Shown: positions 55,648 to 64,000 of the stretch, in pieces
How the letters are laid out: each line of letters begins with the position of its first letter
How positions within the stretch are numbered: the stretch's first letter is position 1
Assembly (NCBI RefSeq): GCF_003385955.1
Contig: NZ_QRDW01000011.1
Span: 62,001-126,000 of the forward strand
Source: Aestuariispira insulae
GTDB taxonomy: Bacteria; Pseudomonadota; Alphaproteobacteria; UBA8366; Aestuariispiraceae
Direction: 5' to 3'
Length of the DNA: 64,000 nucleotides
Translations under genes and position numbers: made by a program
The notes under the pieces: generated by a model
Database searches by the model: none
What the model was told of the DNA's origin: nothing
What the model saw: only the letters and a program-made list of their open reading frames with translations

Positions 55648-56403
55648 ATGACCGGTTTTCTGCCCCGGTTCACGGCGGTTTATCTTGCCCTGTTATTCCT
55701 GTCGATTATGCCTGCGCGCGGGTTTTGCGGAGAGACAGAATCATGCCCGTTGATCACACTGTCCGGTGTGGAAAATAACGACTTTGGAACCCTTCTGGGG
55801 ACCCTAATCACCGAAATATACCGCGAAATGGGATATGATACCGAGATCATCTATATGCCGGGGAAACGCGGCCTATCCATGGCATCGGCGGGGCGCATAG
55901 CAGGTGTGTCCGGCCGCGTTTATGCCATTGGAGAGCAGTTTCCAACCCTGGTTCGGGTGCCGACCCCTTTCACGGTGTTGATTGGCCGGGCTTTTACCGA
56001 TCGATCCGATATTCATATAACCGATAAAACCGATCTGCACCGCTATCGGGTGGGCAGTCTGCGGGGGATCATCTTTAGTGATGATCTTCTTAACCCCAAA
56101 AACCAGACCCTCGGTGATTCCGTGGATCAACTGTTCAGAATGCTGATTGCCGATCGTATTGACCTGGCACTGATCACGGAGGTGACCGGCACGCTGGTGG
56201 CTCAGCGCGATTTTGCTGGCATGAGGATCCATGCCGAAGGCCCGGTTATGGCCAGCATACCGGTTTATCACTATCTCCATGAAAGTCGGAAAGATCTGGT
56301 CCCGAAGGTTGATGCTGCGATCCAGTCCCTCAAAGCGCGGAGCCGGTTGGAACAGATCCGTCACAATTTCCTGGGAACCGATCTCGGGCCGGTTACCAAC
56401 TGA
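55648..56403 (+). CDS. Small periplasmic solute-binding protein (SBP family 3-like)
   Basis: A 251-residue secreted protein. A signal peptide is visible (FTAVYLALLFLSIMPARGFC, cleavage near residue 27). The remainder resembles family-3 binding proteins: TLITEIYREMGYDTEIIYMPGK (about 50-70), YRVGSLRGI (about 130) and DLALITEVTG (about 175). No permease or ATPase is adjacent, so it is an orphan and may be a sensor or have lost its transporter. Related proteins of this kind are frequent and diverse in Rhodospirillales-like genomes. A second one is cut by the right window edge. Start ATG 55648 is preceded by GGAG. Confidence 0.75.
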   Translation: MTGFLPRFTAVYLALLFLSIMPARGFCGETESCPLITLSGVENNDFGTLLGTLITEIYREMGYDTEIIYMPGKRGLSMASAGRIAGVSGRVYAIGEQFPTLVRVPTPFTVLIGRAFTDRSDIHITDKTDLHRYRVGSLRGIIFSDDLLNPKNQTLGDSVDQLFRMLIADRIDLALITEVTGTLVAQRDFAGMRIHAEGPVMASIPVYHYLHESRKDLVPKVDAAIQSLKARSRLEQIRHNFLGTDLGPVTN

Positions 56404-56471
56404 GCATATCGGGAATAGGACCTGGGCGGATCATCCAGGGGCCGGGAAATTTTGGCATTTTGTTTGGAAAG

Positions 56472-56561
56472 TGGCGGAGAGACAGGGATTCGAACCCTGG
56501 GTACTCGCAAGAGCACAACGGTTTTCGAGACCGCCCCGTTCGACCACTCCGGCACCTCTCC
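56472..56561 (-). tRNA. tRNA-Ser(CGA)
   Basis: Read on the minus strand, the 5' acceptor strand GGAGAGG (from 56561) pairs with TCTCTCC before discriminator G and an encoded CCA (56474-56472). The anticodon loop CTCGAAA sits on a 5-bp stem and gives anticodon CGA (codon UCG). A long variable arm, as in class II tRNAs, follows, and the T arm has the usual GGTTCGAATCC. The length including CCA is 90 bases. Confidence 0.95.
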
Positions 56562-56729
56562 GCGGTCTGGTGGGTTGCCGGATCGGGCCTCTGTGCCGCC
56601 CCTGTGTTTTCCAGCGCGGCGGAACCTACATGAACTGCTGGCCCCTATCAAGAGGGGAATTGGTCCATCTGTGCGGCTGACTTACATGGTTTTGACTCGG
56701 GAAATGGCGGAAAAACTTAGGCTCTGCCA

Positions 56730-56757
56730 TTGACTTGCCGGGGTGGCCAAGTATATA
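56730..56757 (+). promoter_or_regulatory. Sigma70-type promoter of the rplU-rpmA operon
   Basis: TTGACT at 56730-56735 and TATATA at 56752-56757 are separated by 16 bases. They lie about 140 bases before the rplU start, leaving a long 5' leader with G/C-rich inverted repeats, as often seen for ribosomal-protein operons. No other strong promoter is visible between the tRNA and rplU. Confidence 0.6.
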
Positions 56758-56896
56758 AGCCCCCAAGCGCGAGGCTTATGGTCTCGCGTGCTTTGTTTGC
56801 GCTGCTCGAGGTTTTCCGGCATGGGGTCGGATATTTTTTAAAGTTTTCAGTTGCTTGCTGAAACACCGTAGGGCGCGGGATTATAGAGAGACAAAG

Positions 56897-57346
56897 ATGT
56901 TTGCAGTAATTAAAACTGGTGGCAAGCAGTATCGCGTTGCCAAAGACGATGTCATCAAGGTTGAGAAGCTGGATGCCGAAGCCGGCGCCAAAATCACCCT
57001 GGACCAGGTTCTGCTGGTTGGTGACGCCGACAAACAGACTGTAGGTGCCCCGGTTGTTGAGGGTGCTGCCGTTGAAGCGGAAGTTCTGGATCAGACCAAA
57101 GACAAAAAAGTCCTGGTCTTCAAAAAGAAGCGCCGCCACAACTATCGCCGCAAGCGCGGTCATCGTCAGGAAATCACCGTTCTGCGTGTGACTGACATCA
57201 TCGCCAGCGGTGCCAAGAAGGCAGCTCCGAAAAAGGCCGAAGCCAAAGAGGCGCCCGCTAAGAAAGCAGCCGCCAAAAAGGCGACCGCCAAGAAAGCAAC
57301 CGCGAAAAAAGCCGCAGCTAAAAAAGCTGCCGCTAAAAAGTCCTAA
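56897..57346 (+). CDS. rplU: 50S ribosomal protein L21 with Lys/Ala-rich tail
   Basis: A 149-residue protein starting at ATG 56897 ([18 protein letters not shown]). Residues 1-103 are the complete L21 fold with the conserved [15 protein letters not shown] stretch (about 83-97) that contacts 23S rRNA. Residues 104-149 are an added tail of Ala-Lys repeats (KKA, AKK) that resembles histone H1 C-terminal tails. Such extended L21 proteins occur in some alphaproteobacteria. The extension would be flexible and very basic, and might contact rRNA or DNA (inference). An upstream in-frame start at 56855 is rejected because it only adds non-conserved residues. rpmA follows at 26 bases. Confidence 0.96.
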   Translation: MFAVIKTGGKQYRVAKDDVIKVEKLDAEAGAKITLDQVLLVGDADKQTVGAPVVEGAAVEAEVLDQTKDKKVLVFKKKRRHNYRRKRGHRQEITVLRVTDIIASGAKKAAPKKAEAKEAPAKKAAAKKATAKKATAKKAAAKKAAAKKS

Positions 57347-57371
57347 GGTCTAGGGAAGAGGAGAACGAACC

Positions 57372-57641
57372 ATGGCACATAAAAAAGCAGGTGGTAGTTC
57401 ACGTAACGGTCGCGACTCAGCGGGTCGTCGTCTTGGCGTAAAGAAGTTCGGTGGCGAGCATGTCATTCCGGGCAACATCATCATTCGCCAGCGTGGTACC
57501 AAAGTGCACCCGGGTGCAAACGTCGGCATGGGTAAAGATCACACCCTGTTTGCTGTCGTTGAAGGGAACGTACAGTTCCGCAAGATCCGTGGCGGCAAGA
57601 CCACCGTGTCCGTCACCCCGCTGCCGGAAGCCGCTGAATAA
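57372..57641 (+). CDS. rpmA: 50S ribosomal protein L27
   Basis: An 89-residue L27. The N terminus [20 protein letters not shown], which reaches the peptidyl-transferase centre, and the strand [20 protein letters not shown] are diagnostic. Its place directly after rplU is the normal gene order. A strong ribosome site (AGAGGAG) precedes the start. A terminator follows at 57674. Confidence 0.97.
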   Translation: MAHKKAGGSSRNGRDSAGRRLGVKKFGGEHVIPGNIIIRQRGTKVHPGANVGMGKDHTLFAVVEGNVQFRKIRGGKTTVSVTPLPEAAE

Positions 57642-57673
57642 TCAGCCTTCCCTTCGGGTATGAATGAGAGTAG

Positions 57674-57703
57674 AGGGAATGGCTGACCGGCCATTCCCTT
57701 TTC
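57674..57703 (+). terminator. Intrinsic terminator after rpmA
   Basis: A perfect 10-bp stem (AGGGAATGGC at 57674-57683 with 57690-57699), a 6-base loop and a following TTTTC. It ends the rplU-rpmA unit and sits 34 bases before obgE, which must therefore have read-through or its own promoter. Confidence 0.75.
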
Positions 57704-57721
57704 TCGTCTGAACAGCAGTAA

Positions 57722-58804
<1,083 letters not shown>

Positions 58805-58820
58805 GCGGGGAGGGATATCG

Positions 58821-59948
58821 ATGAGCGGATTTTCCCTTCAGCAAGCCAAACGCATTGTCATCAAGATCGGTTCCGCCCTTCTGGTGGATGAGGCCGGGCA
58901 TGTGCGCCAGGGCTGGCTCAACGCCCTGGCCGACGACATCGCGGTCCTGAAACGCATGGGCAAGGATGTTCTGGTGGTGTCTTCCGGTTCAATCGCGGTC
59001 GGCCGCCGTCATCTGGGCCTGGCGGGCCAGTCCCTGAAGCTGGAAGAAAAACAGGCCAGCGCCGCCACCGGCCAGATCCGTCTGGCCCATGCCTATCAGC
59101 AGGCGCTTGGCCATTATGAGATCACTGTGGCCCAGATCCTGGTGACCCTGGCGGATACGGAAGAACGCCGCCGTCATCTGAATGCACGCAATACCATGCT
59201 GCAATTGCTCAGCCTGGGCGCGGTTCCGGTGATCAATGAAAATGACACGGTCGCCACGGAAGAGATCCGCTATGGCGACAATGACCGGCTGGCGGCGCGG
59301 GTCGCTACCATGGTCAGTGCCGATGCGTTGATATTGCTTTCCGATATCGATGGTCTTTATGCCGCGGATCCGCGCAAGAACCCGGATGCCGAGCATTTCC
59401 CGGAGGTCACCCAGATCACCGAAGAGATTGAGGCCATGGCAGGTGATGCGCCGGAAGGCATCTCGACCGGTGGCATGGTGACCAAACTGGCCGCTGCCAA
59501 GATTGCGGTGAGCGGCGGCTGCCATATGGCGATTGCGCTTGGCACGGAAAAACATCCGGTGCAGCATTTGCTGGATGGCGGGCGCTGTACCTGGTTCCGG
59601 CCGGGCGACCGGCCGATGACCGCGCGCAAGAAATGGATCGCCGGGACTTTGAAGACCGTTGGCGAAGTGGTCGTTGATGCCGGCGCGGCGAAGGCCCTGA
59701 TGGCGGGCAAGAGCCTGTTACCGGCAGGTATTCGCAAGGTCGCAGGCCGGTTCGACCGGGGTGATGCGATCCAGGTAACCGACATGGACGGACGTAAAGT
59801 GGCCGTTGGTTTGGCTGCTTACGGCGCGGAGGAAGCCGAACGGGTGATCGGGCGCAAAACTTCCGAGATCAAGGATATCCTGGGATATGAAGGGCGCATG
59901 GAGATGATCCACGCGGATGATCTGGCGCTGCAGGATGCGGTGGAATAA
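58821..59948 (+). CDS. proB: Glutamate 5-kinase
   Basis: A 375-residue enzyme catalysing the first step of proline synthesis (glutamate to gamma-glutamyl phosphate). The amino-acid-kinase domain (about 1-265) has [39 protein letters not shown] and STGGMVTK. The PUA domain (about 285-370) has [19 protein letters not shown]. It is 16 bases after obgE and 28 bases before proA. The next enzyme of the pathway being adjacent makes the assignment firm. Proline supply may matter for the Pro-like synthetase modules, but the gene is a housekeeping one. Confidence 0.96.
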   Translation: MSGFSLQQAKRIVIKIGSALLVDEAGHVRQGWLNALADDIAVLKRMGKDVLVVSSGSIAVGRRHLGLAGQSLKLEEKQASAATGQIRLAHAYQQALGHYEITVAQILVTLADTEERRRHLNARNTMLQLLSLGAVPVINENDTVATEEIRYGDNDRLAARVATMVSADALILLSDIDGLYAADPRKNPDAEHFPEVTQITEEIEAMAGDAPEGISTGGMVTKLAAAKIAVSGGCHMAIALGTEKHPVQHLLDGGRCTWFRPGDRPMTARKKWIAGTLKTVGEVVVDAGAAKALMAGKSLLPAGIRKVAGRFDRGDAIQVTDMDGRKVAVGLAAYGAEEAERVIGRKTSEIKDILGYEGRMEMIHADDLALQDAVE

Positions 59949-59976
59949 AAATAAGTCAGTACAGGGACAGGCGATA

Positions 59977-61260
59977 ATGAGCGCAGTGGCGGAACAGACC
60001 ATGGATAATGTGAGTGACCAGATACGAGAGATGGGCAAACGCGCCAAGGCGGCCTATCAGGATCTGGGGCAGGCGGAAACGGCGGCCAAGAATAAGGCGT
60101 TGCTGACCGCTGCGGCCAGGCTGCGCGACGGCCGGGATGTTATCAAGGCCGCCAATGAAAAGGATATGGCATTCGGTCGTGACAAGGGCTTGAGCGAAGC
60201 CATGCTGGACCGCTTGCTGTTGGATGATGCGCGCATTGATGCCATGGCGGCGGGCCTGGAAGCGATCGCGGAACTGAAAGATCCGATCGGTGATGTTATG
60301 GCCGAATGGGAGCGTCCTAACGGTTTGAAAATTGCCCGTGTGCGCGTGCCTCTGGGCGTGATCGGCATTATTTATGAAAGCCGCCCCAATGTAACTGCGG
60401 ATGCCGGTGCGCTTTGTTTGAAATCCGGCAATGCGGCGATCTTGCGCGGCGGATCGGAGAGCATTCATTCCTCCGGGGCCATTGTCGATTGCCTGCGTGC
60501 GGGTTTGAAAGAAGCCGGGATCAATGAGGACGCGATCCAGATGATCCCGACGCGGGACCGTGCCGCGGTTGGCGCGCTTTTGTCCCTGAGCAACTATGTG
60601 GACGTGGTGGTGCCCCGTGGCGGACGTGGCCTGATCGAGCGGGTCCAGCGCGAGGCGCGCATGCCGGTCTTTTCCCATCTGGATGGCATCTGTCATGTCT
60701 ATCTGGATAAAGCGGCCGATGCACAAAAAGCGCTGGATATCGCGGTCAATGCCAAGATGCGCCGCACCGGCATCTGCGGGGCCATGGAAACCCTGCTGGT
60801 GGACCAGGCGGTTGCTGCCGATCTGTTGCCGCCGGTGATGGATGCCCTGATCGAACAGGGCTGCGAGATCCGTGGCGATGAAGTGGTGCAGGGGCTGGAT
60901 GGCCGGGTGATCCCGGCGGTTGAGGATGATTGGGGCACAGAATATTTAGAACCGATCCTGTCCATTAAGACAGTTGGTGGTGTTGATGACGCGATTGATC
61001 ATATCAACCGATATGGCTCGCATCACACCGACAGCATCGTGACCGAGGATGATCCGACGGCGGAAATCTTCCTGGCCCGCGTCGACAGTGCGATTGTGAT
61101 CCGCAATGCCTCGACCCAGTTTGCCGATGGCGGTGAATTTGGCATGGGGGCCGAGATCGGCATCTCCACGGGCCGCATGCATGCGCGTGGACCGGTAGGC
61201 ACGGAACAGCTGACCAGTTTCAAATATGTGGTGCGTGGCACCGGGCAAACGCGCCCCTGA
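59977..61260 (+). CDS. proA: Gamma-glutamyl phosphate reductase
   Basis: A 427-residue member of the aldehyde-dehydrogenase superfamily that reduces gamma-glutamyl phosphate to glutamate semialdehyde with [25 protein letters not shown] (about 115-134), [15 protein letters not shown] and the catalytic Cys in [12 protein letters not shown] (about 268) are visible, as is [20 protein letters not shown] near the end. ATG 59977 is used because it follows AGGGACAG and lies after the proB stop; the frame opens further up inside proB. Confidence 0.96.
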   Translation: MSAVAEQTMDNVSDQIREMGKRAKAAYQDLGQAETAAKNKALLTAAARLRDGRDVIKAANEKDMAFGRDKGLSEAMLDRLLLDDARIDAMAAGLEAIAELKDPIGDVMAEWERPNGLKIARVRVPLGVIGIIYESRPNVTADAGALCLKSGNAAILRGGSESIHSSGAIVDCLRAGLKEAGINEDAIQMIPTRDRAAVGALLSLSNYVDVVVPRGGRGLIERVQREARMPVFSHLDGICHVYLDKAADAQKALDIAVNAKMRRTGICGAMETLLVDQAVAADLLPPVMDALIEQGCEIRGDEVVQGLDGRVIPAVEDDWGTEYLEPILSIKTVGGVDDAIDHINRYGSHHTDSIVTEDDPTAEIFLARVDSAIVIRNASTQFADGGEFGMGAEIGISTGRMHARGPVGTEQLTSFKYVVRGTGQTRP

Positions 61261-61261
61261 T

Positions 61262-61903
61262 ATGGTTGGGCGCGCGAATCAATCCTTGAAGCGGGGCGGG
61301 GGAACGGCTAAAAGTCGGCGCGTCCGGCGGATCGGATTGCTGGGCGGGTCGTTTAATCCGGCCCATGACGGGCATCGGCATATCTCGCTGGCGGCCATAA
61401 GGCGCCTGGGCCTGGATGAGGTCTGGTGGCTGGTTAGCCCACAAAATCCGCTGAAGCCGGTAGAAGGCATGTCCCGCTTTGAGGCGCGGTTTTCGTCCGC
61501 CAAGAGGGTGGCGCGCCATCCCCGGATCCGGGTGACCGGATTCGAGCGTGACATGGGATTGCAATATACTGCCGATACGCTGGAGGCGATTCGCGTCCGC
61601 CACCCCGACTGCCGGTTTGTCTGGCTGATGGGGGCGGATAATCTCGGCGGATTTCACCGCTGGGAACGCTGGGAAAGGATTGCCGCCGCCATGCCCATTG
61701 CCGTTTTCGCTCGTCCGGGCTATGATTTAAGGGCTCTAGCTGGCGTCGCGGCACAACGTTTCAAACATGTTCGGCTGCCGGAATGCAGATCCCGGACATT
61801 GGTGAAACAGAAACCGCCCGCATGGGTTTTTTTAGCGATCCGGCGCCATCCGGAGTCCGCAACCCGGATCCGACAGGTCCGCAGCGGACGGAAAACCGGA
61901 TGA
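61262..61903 (+). CDS. nadD: Nicotinate-mononucleotide adenylyltransferase
   Basis: A 213-residue enzyme forming nicotinate adenine dinucleotide in NAD synthesis. The nucleotidyl-transferase signature GLLGGSFNPAHDGHRHI (about residue 25) and VWLMGADNLGGFHRWERW (about 120) are diagnostic. ATG 61262 is one base after the proA stop, so the genes are coupled. The first 20 residues are polar and probably disordered. Gene order proA-nadD-rsfS-rlmH is typical of alphaproteobacteria. Confidence 0.95.
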   Translation: MVGRANQSLKRGGGTAKSRRVRRIGLLGGSFNPAHDGHRHISLAAIRRLGLDEVWWLVSPQNPLKPVEGMSRFEARFSSAKRVARHPRIRVTGFERDMGLQYTADTLEAIRVRHPDCRFVWLMGADNLGGFHRWERWERIAAAMPIAVFARPGYDLRALAGVAAQRFKHVRLPECRSRTLVKQKPPAWVFLAIRRHPESATRIRQVRSGRKTG

Positions 61904-61968
61904 CCGGATCAAAATAGGAGAGGAAGACAATAGCTAGCAACAATGGGAAGTCAGACACTTCCGACGCC

Positions 61969-62313
61969 TTGTTGAAAATCGTTGAGACGTCTCTGGACGA
62001 CGACAAGGCTCAAGCCATGACGGTCATCAATCTGGCCGGAAAATCCAGCATCGCCGATTATATGGTTATCGCCTCGGGCACCAGTGCCCGGCAGGTGTCG
62101 GCCATGGCCGACCATTTGGTCGAAAAGCTGAAAGATGAGGGTCAGGAAGGCGTCACCATCGACGGTAAATCCCAGGGTGACTGGGTGCTGATCGATGCGG
62201 GCGACGTGATCGTGCATCTGTTCCGTCCGGAAGTCCGCGAATTCTACAATCTTGAAAAGATGTGGGGCGTGGATATGCCGGCTCAGCCGGGGGCGCTGCA
62301 CGCTCAGGGTTGA
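61969..62313 (+). CDS. rsfS: Ribosomal silencing factor RsfS
   Basis: A 114-residue RsfS/DUF143 protein that binds L14 and blocks subunit joining. GKSSIADYMVIASGTSARQVSAMADHL and GDWVLIDAGDVIVHLF are family hallmarks. The start is unclear. The frame opens at 61918, and the only standard start codon before the domain is TTG 61969, which has no ribosome site. A very good ribosome site (AGGAGAGGAAG, 61916-61926) precedes an in-frame ATA at 61930 instead. The 13 codons from 61930 to 61968 may therefore be part of the protein. Confidence 0.93.
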   Translation: MLKIVETSLDDDKAQAMTVINLAGKSSIADYMVIASGTSARQVSAMADHLVEKLKDEGQEGVTIDGKSQGDWVLIDAGDVIVHLFRPEVREFYNLEKMWGVDMPAQPGALHAQG

Positions 62314-62398
62314 GCGGGCCGGGGCTTCCGCGTTTTAGACGTTAATTGGCGCGGACTGGCCGATGGATGGCCGGTCCGGTCAGGAACGGGGTTTCCTG

Positions 62399-62857
62399 AT
62401 GCGTATTCATCTGATCGCGGTCGGTCGCGCCAAGCGGGGGCCGGAGAAAGATCTCTTTGACACCTATTGCGGCCGCATCCGCTGGCCTTTCCAACTTCAC
62501 GAAGTTGAAGAAAAACGCCCGCTTTCCGGTGACGAGCTGAAGGCACGTGAAGCGGAATTGCTGCTGGGCGCGCTGCCCGATGGTGCGATCCTGGTGGCCC
62601 TGGATGAACGCGGTAAGCCGCTTGGCAGTGAGCAGCTGGCGGGCAAGATTGAAGGCTGGCGCGATGGCGGGGCGGGCGACCTGGCCTTCATGATCGGCGG
62701 CGCGGACGGCTTGCATGAAAGCATCCGGAAACGGGCCGACCTGATCTTGAATTTCGGCGCGCTGACCTGGCCGCATATGTTGGTGCGCGGCATGCTGGCC
62801 GAGCAGGTTTATCGCTGCCAACAGATTCTGGCGGGCCATCCGTATCATCGACGGTGA
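62399..62857 (+). CDS. rlmH: 23S rRNA pseudouridine-1915 N3-methyltransferase RlmH
   Basis: A 152-residue SPOUT methyltransferase that modifies 23S rRNA helix 69. The start MRIHLIAVGRAKRGPEKDLF, the SAM-knot loop MIGGADGLHESI (about 103) and the C-terminal TWPHMLVRGMLAEQVYR and HPYHR are strongly conserved. ATG 62399 gives the usual length; a longer frame from 62363 is not needed. It is followed by a phosphatase gene at a 28-base distance. Confidence 0.96.
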   Translation: MRIHLIAVGRAKRGPEKDLFDTYCGRIRWPFQLHEVEEKRPLSGDELKAREAELLLGALPDGAILVALDERGKPLGSEQLAGKIEGWRDGGAGDLAFMIGGADGLHESIRKRADLILNFGALTWPHMLVRGMLAEQVYRCQQILAGHPYHRR

Positions 62858-62885
62858 GGCTGCTCAACATTCGACGGGGGGAGAA

Positions 62886-63542
62886 ATGTATCCGGAACTG
62901 TTTGTTATCCGGCATGGTGAAACCGTGTGGAACCGGGAAGGGCGATGGCAGGGGCACAAAAATGCCCCGCTTACCGACCTTGGAAAATGGCAGGCGGCCA
63001 GGCAGGGGGAAATCCTGCGGGACCTGGGATTGCAATCCCGCCTGGACCTTACCTGCCTAAGCAGTCCCCTGGGGCGCGCCTGCGAGACCGCGGAGATTGC
63101 TCTTGGCGCGCTTGGCTGTGTCTTTCAATTGCATGACGGTCTTAAGGAAGTCTCCCTGGGGCGCTGGGAGGGTTTGTCACGCGAGGATATTTTGGGGGCG
63201 GATAGTGTTTCCAGTGATCAGCAGTCGGTTGTCCTGAGCTGGGACCAGGCGCCTGAAGGCGAGGGCTATGACGCGGCGCGTATGCGGGCGGAACAATTCC
63301 TGGCCGGCCTTCAGGGGCCGTCCATCCTGGTGACCCATGGGGCCTTCTCGGCTGTGTTGCGTGGTCTCTGGCTTGGGCTCGGGCGCGAAGAATCTATGGC
63401 TCTCAGCATGGAACAGGGGTGTGTATTCCATCTTTCCGGAGGGAAAGAGACTATCCTCAGAGAGGCCCAGGGCGAAGTGCGGGTAAAGGGGCAATCGTCG
63501 GATAGCCGGGGTCAGAACAGCTTCAAGGGTTCGTGCCAGTAA
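62886..63542 (+). CDS. Histidine phosphatase family protein (phosphoglycerate-mutase-like)
   Basis: A 218-residue protein of the histidine phosphatase superfamily. The catalytic RHG is in VIRHGETVWNREGRWQG (about residue 8), the second Arg region is SSPLGRACETAE (about 58), the acid residue is in LKEVSLGRWEG (about 85) and the second His is in LVTHGAFSAVLRG (about 152). The substrate is unknown; relatives act on phosphoglycerate, sugar phosphates or alpha-ribazole phosphate. GGGGGGAG precedes the ATG. Its last 31 bases overlap the convergent gene at the window end. Confidence 0.88.
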   Translation: MYPELFVIRHGETVWNREGRWQGHKNAPLTDLGKWQAARQGEILRDLGLQSRLDLTCLSSPLGRACETAEIALGALGCVFQLHDGLKEVSLGRWEGLSREDILGADSVSSDQQSVVLSWDQAPEGEGYDAARMRAEQFLAGLQGPSILVTHGAFSAVLRGLWLGLGREESMALSMEQGCVFHLSGGKETILREAQGEVRVKGQSSDSRGQNSFKGSCQ

Positions 63543-64000
63543 TCCGCCGGGATGGACAAAGTTTCCCTGGTCATTAACGGATTGGGTATGTCAAAGCGGC
63601 GGCGCTCGGCCAGCCGCACCTTGGCCATCATATCCTTTACATGCGGGTGTTGGTTGAACAGGGCCATGAAGGAGCCATCCTCATAGGCCCGGACCAGGCC
63701 GGTTCGTATGGCATCATGCAGCGCCTGGTTATCCCGGTTAACGAAATAGAACTGGGCGAAGGGATAGACCAGCAAAAGCTCTTTTTCCACGGCCAGGCGA
63801 GGAAAGCGGTTCTGGTGCTGGGCCACTTCCGGATGGGCCTCGTTAATACCGCGGGGAAAATAATCGATCCGTTTCAACTCAATCATCTTGAGCAGGGATT
63901 CATAAGGGGCGGCCATCACGATCAGGCCCGAATGTTCCAAAATTCCGATATCGGCCCAGCCGGTGCCCTGGCCCGCGCGCAGTCCCGCAAGCTTTTCCAG
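63512..64000 (-). CDS. Periplasmic solute-binding-like protein, C-terminal part (cut by window edge)
   Basis: The minus-strand frame is open to the right edge, so the gene starts beyond base 64000. About 162 residues are visible. It resembles the C-terminal lobe of the SBP family-3-like proteins: LRAGQGTGWADIGILE at the edge, ESLLKMIELKRIDYFPRGINEAH, FYFVNRDNQALHDAIRTGL and a final segment FNQHPHVKDMM. It is related in type to the orphan binding protein at 55648. Its 3' end overlaps the phosphatase gene by 31 bases (convergent). Confidence 0.72.
   Translation of the reverse strand: MEKLAGLRAGQGTGWADIGILEHSGLIVMAAPYESLLKMIELKRIDYFPRGINEAHPEVAQHQNRFPRLAVEKELLLVYPFAQFYFVNRDNQALHDAIRTGLVRAYEDGSFMALFNQHPHVKDMMAKVRLAERRRFDIPNPLMTRETLSIPADYWHEPLKLF

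Noticed and set aside
57230-57345. Tandem repeat in the rplU 3' end as a DNA repeat element
   Set aside because: It encodes the Lys/Ala tail of L21 in frame and needs no other explanation.

Overview
The window looks like a chromosomal segment of an alphaproteobacterium, probably Rhodospirillales-like. The supporting signs are the housekeeping string rplU-rpmA-obgE-proB-proA-nadD-rsfS-rlmH at the right end, a znuC-znuB-zur unit at the left end, a PAS_5-type protein, and GC-rich protein-coding DNA throughout. The genus cannot be fixed from sequence alone.

Layout. (1) 1-1661: end of a zinc-uptake operon (znuC tail, znuB, zur). (2) 1677-9352: a divergent catabolic/uptake locus. It has an M20 carbamoylase-type hydrolase on the minus strand and, on the plus strand, a peptide-type ABC transporter (binding protein, permease, fused permease-ATPase, ATPase) followed by a GntR/FadR regulator. 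A perfect 15-bp inverted repeat lies in the divergent promoter. (3) 9441-11631: a PAS protein, then a type II thioesterase and an Sfp-type phosphopantetheinyl transferase that serve the adjacent megasynthases. (4) 11660-43855: a 32-kb minus-strand operon of four megasynthase genes: A-T-C-A-T-C-A-T (2790 aa), C-A-T-C-A-T-Cy-A-T-Ox (3466 aa), C-A-T-TE (1386 aa) and A-T-C-A-T-KS-KR-ACP-TE (3065 aa). (5) 44385-47363: a plus-strand operon of an MFS exporter, a GSCFA-domain protein and an SGNH-like protein, divergent from the synthases. (6) 47399-51997: a minus-strand run of a phospholipase-D-like protein, a eukaryote-like EndoU endoribonuclease fused to a lamin-tail domain, an unrecognised helical protein and a TauD-type dioxygenase. 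(7) 52355-56403: an epoxide-hydrolase-like enzyme divergent from a WYL regulator across a perfect operator-like palindrome, an aromatic/aspartate aminotransferase and a small periplasmic binding protein. (8) 56472-64000: tRNA-Ser(CGA) and the housekeeping string, ending in a truncated periplasmic binding protein.

How the megasynthases may work. The first three proteins form a coherent seven-module line. It starts with a C-less A-T loading module and ends at the thioesterase of the third protein. Hand-read specificity codes suggest aromatic (Tyr-like), Thr, unassigned, Arg, Pro-like, Cys and Gln/Glu-like. The Cys module carries cyclisation and oxidase domains and so should give a thiazole. A dual condensation/epimerisation-type domain would invert Thr. 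The second protein ends in an acidic peptide and the third begins with a TubC-type docking domain, which supports direct hand-over between them. The fourth protein has its own loading module and its own thioesterase, and contains an AT-less KS-KR-ACP module. It therefore reads as a second, self-contained line making an (Ile/Val)-Pro unit extended by one reduced acetate. Two products from one operon is the most interesting reading. No acyltransferase, MbtH-like protein or stand-alone epimerase is visible in the window.

The other candidate for an undescribed system is the EndoU-lamin-tail/PLD-like pair with its orphan neighbour.
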